NCBI RefSeq assembly: GCF_003863365.1
Contig: NZ_RQXT01000059.1
Location: 1-42,058 of the forward strand
Length of the DNA: 42,058 bases
Source: Mesorhizobium tamadayense
GTDB taxonomy: Bacteria; Pseudomonadota; Alphaproteobacteria; Rhizobiales; Rhizobiaceae
Direction: 5' to 3'
In this document: piece after piece, positions 41,953-42,058 of the stretch
How positions within the stretch are numbered: the first letter of the stretch is position 1
How the letters are laid out: every line of letters starts with the position of its first letter
Translations under genes and position numbers: made by a program
The notes under the pieces: generated by a model
What the model saw: only the letters and a program-made list of their open reading frames with translations
Told to the model about the DNA's origin: nothing
Databases searched by the model: none

Positions 41953-42058
41953 TGAACAGAAGTTCGATCCGAGGCTGAGATCCGAGATATGATCGGTCGC
42001 GGTTGCGCCGATGGCTTCTTTATGCCTGGATGCCTGGAAATCCTGATCTGCAGGTTTT
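41953..42058. other. Window end, no gene seen
   Basis: About 100 bp without a gene or clear signal; a duplicated GCCTGGATGCCTGGA motif is the only feature I notice. Confidence 0.5.

Overview
This 42 kb window looks like chromosomal accessory DNA from a GC-rich alphaproteobacterium of the order Hyphomicrobiales, most likely a Mesorhizobium-like rhizobium. That is inferred from gene types (DUF5681/TerL/ParB-methylase cassette, cyclase-TolB-TPR protein, LigD-like ligase, AraC regulator, three closely similar LysR regulators, IS256 debris) and base composition. I see no rRNA, tRNA, CRISPR array or complete insertion sequence.

Layout. (1) 92-1332: a HAD hydrolase and Lrp/AsnC regulator pair. (2) 1734-7760: a phage-derived island with a translationally coupled ParB-methyltransferase, DUF5681 and large-terminase operon but no capsid genes. 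Upstream lie three 15-bp repeats exactly 42 bp apart, a 56-codon GTG-start gene, an unknown gene and a frameshifted HTH gene. (3) 8223-10094: a class III nucleotide cyclase fused to TolB-like and TPR regions. (4) 10308-27219: about 17 kb bracketed by two imperfect 40-bp direct repeats that read like tRNA 3' ends. Inside are three LysR regulators and a redox/lipid block (peroxiredoxin-like protein, disulfide reductase-like flavoprotein, NDH-2, patatin, 3-hydroxybutyrate dehydrogenase, DUF302, MFS pump, cupin). It also holds two paralogous small exported Met/Cys/His proteins, a patatin homologue without its nucleophile, and a four-gene bufferin-type RiPP operon (DUF2282 precursor, DUF692, DUF2063, DoxX). 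(5) 27345-30836: a decayed polysaccharide locus (5TM-PAS sensor, YaiO barrel, HEAT protein, glycosyltransferase tail) followed by an HPt protein. (6) 31087-34204: two small rhizobial genes, an AraC regulator, a tandemly duplicated hairpin segment and a DNA ligase lacking its OB domain. (7) 34376-41364: a PAS-like/GGDEF/EAL protein and a five-gene partner-switching operon. (8) 41365-42058: an IS256 transposase fragment and a small basic protein gene.

How the parts may work together. The bufferin operon probably buffers copper or similar metals in the periplasm; the small Met/Cys/His exported proteins and thiol-redox genes nearby fit a metal/oxidant-stress theme, but that link is inference. The partner-switching operon encodes a Cache-HAMP-PP2C phosphatase and two ATPase/STAS pairs. 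One pair looks intact. In the other, the ATPase N-box is altered and the STAS domain has lost its phospho-serine and is fused to a SAM methyltransferase. This is the strongest candidate for an undescribed signalling arrangement here.
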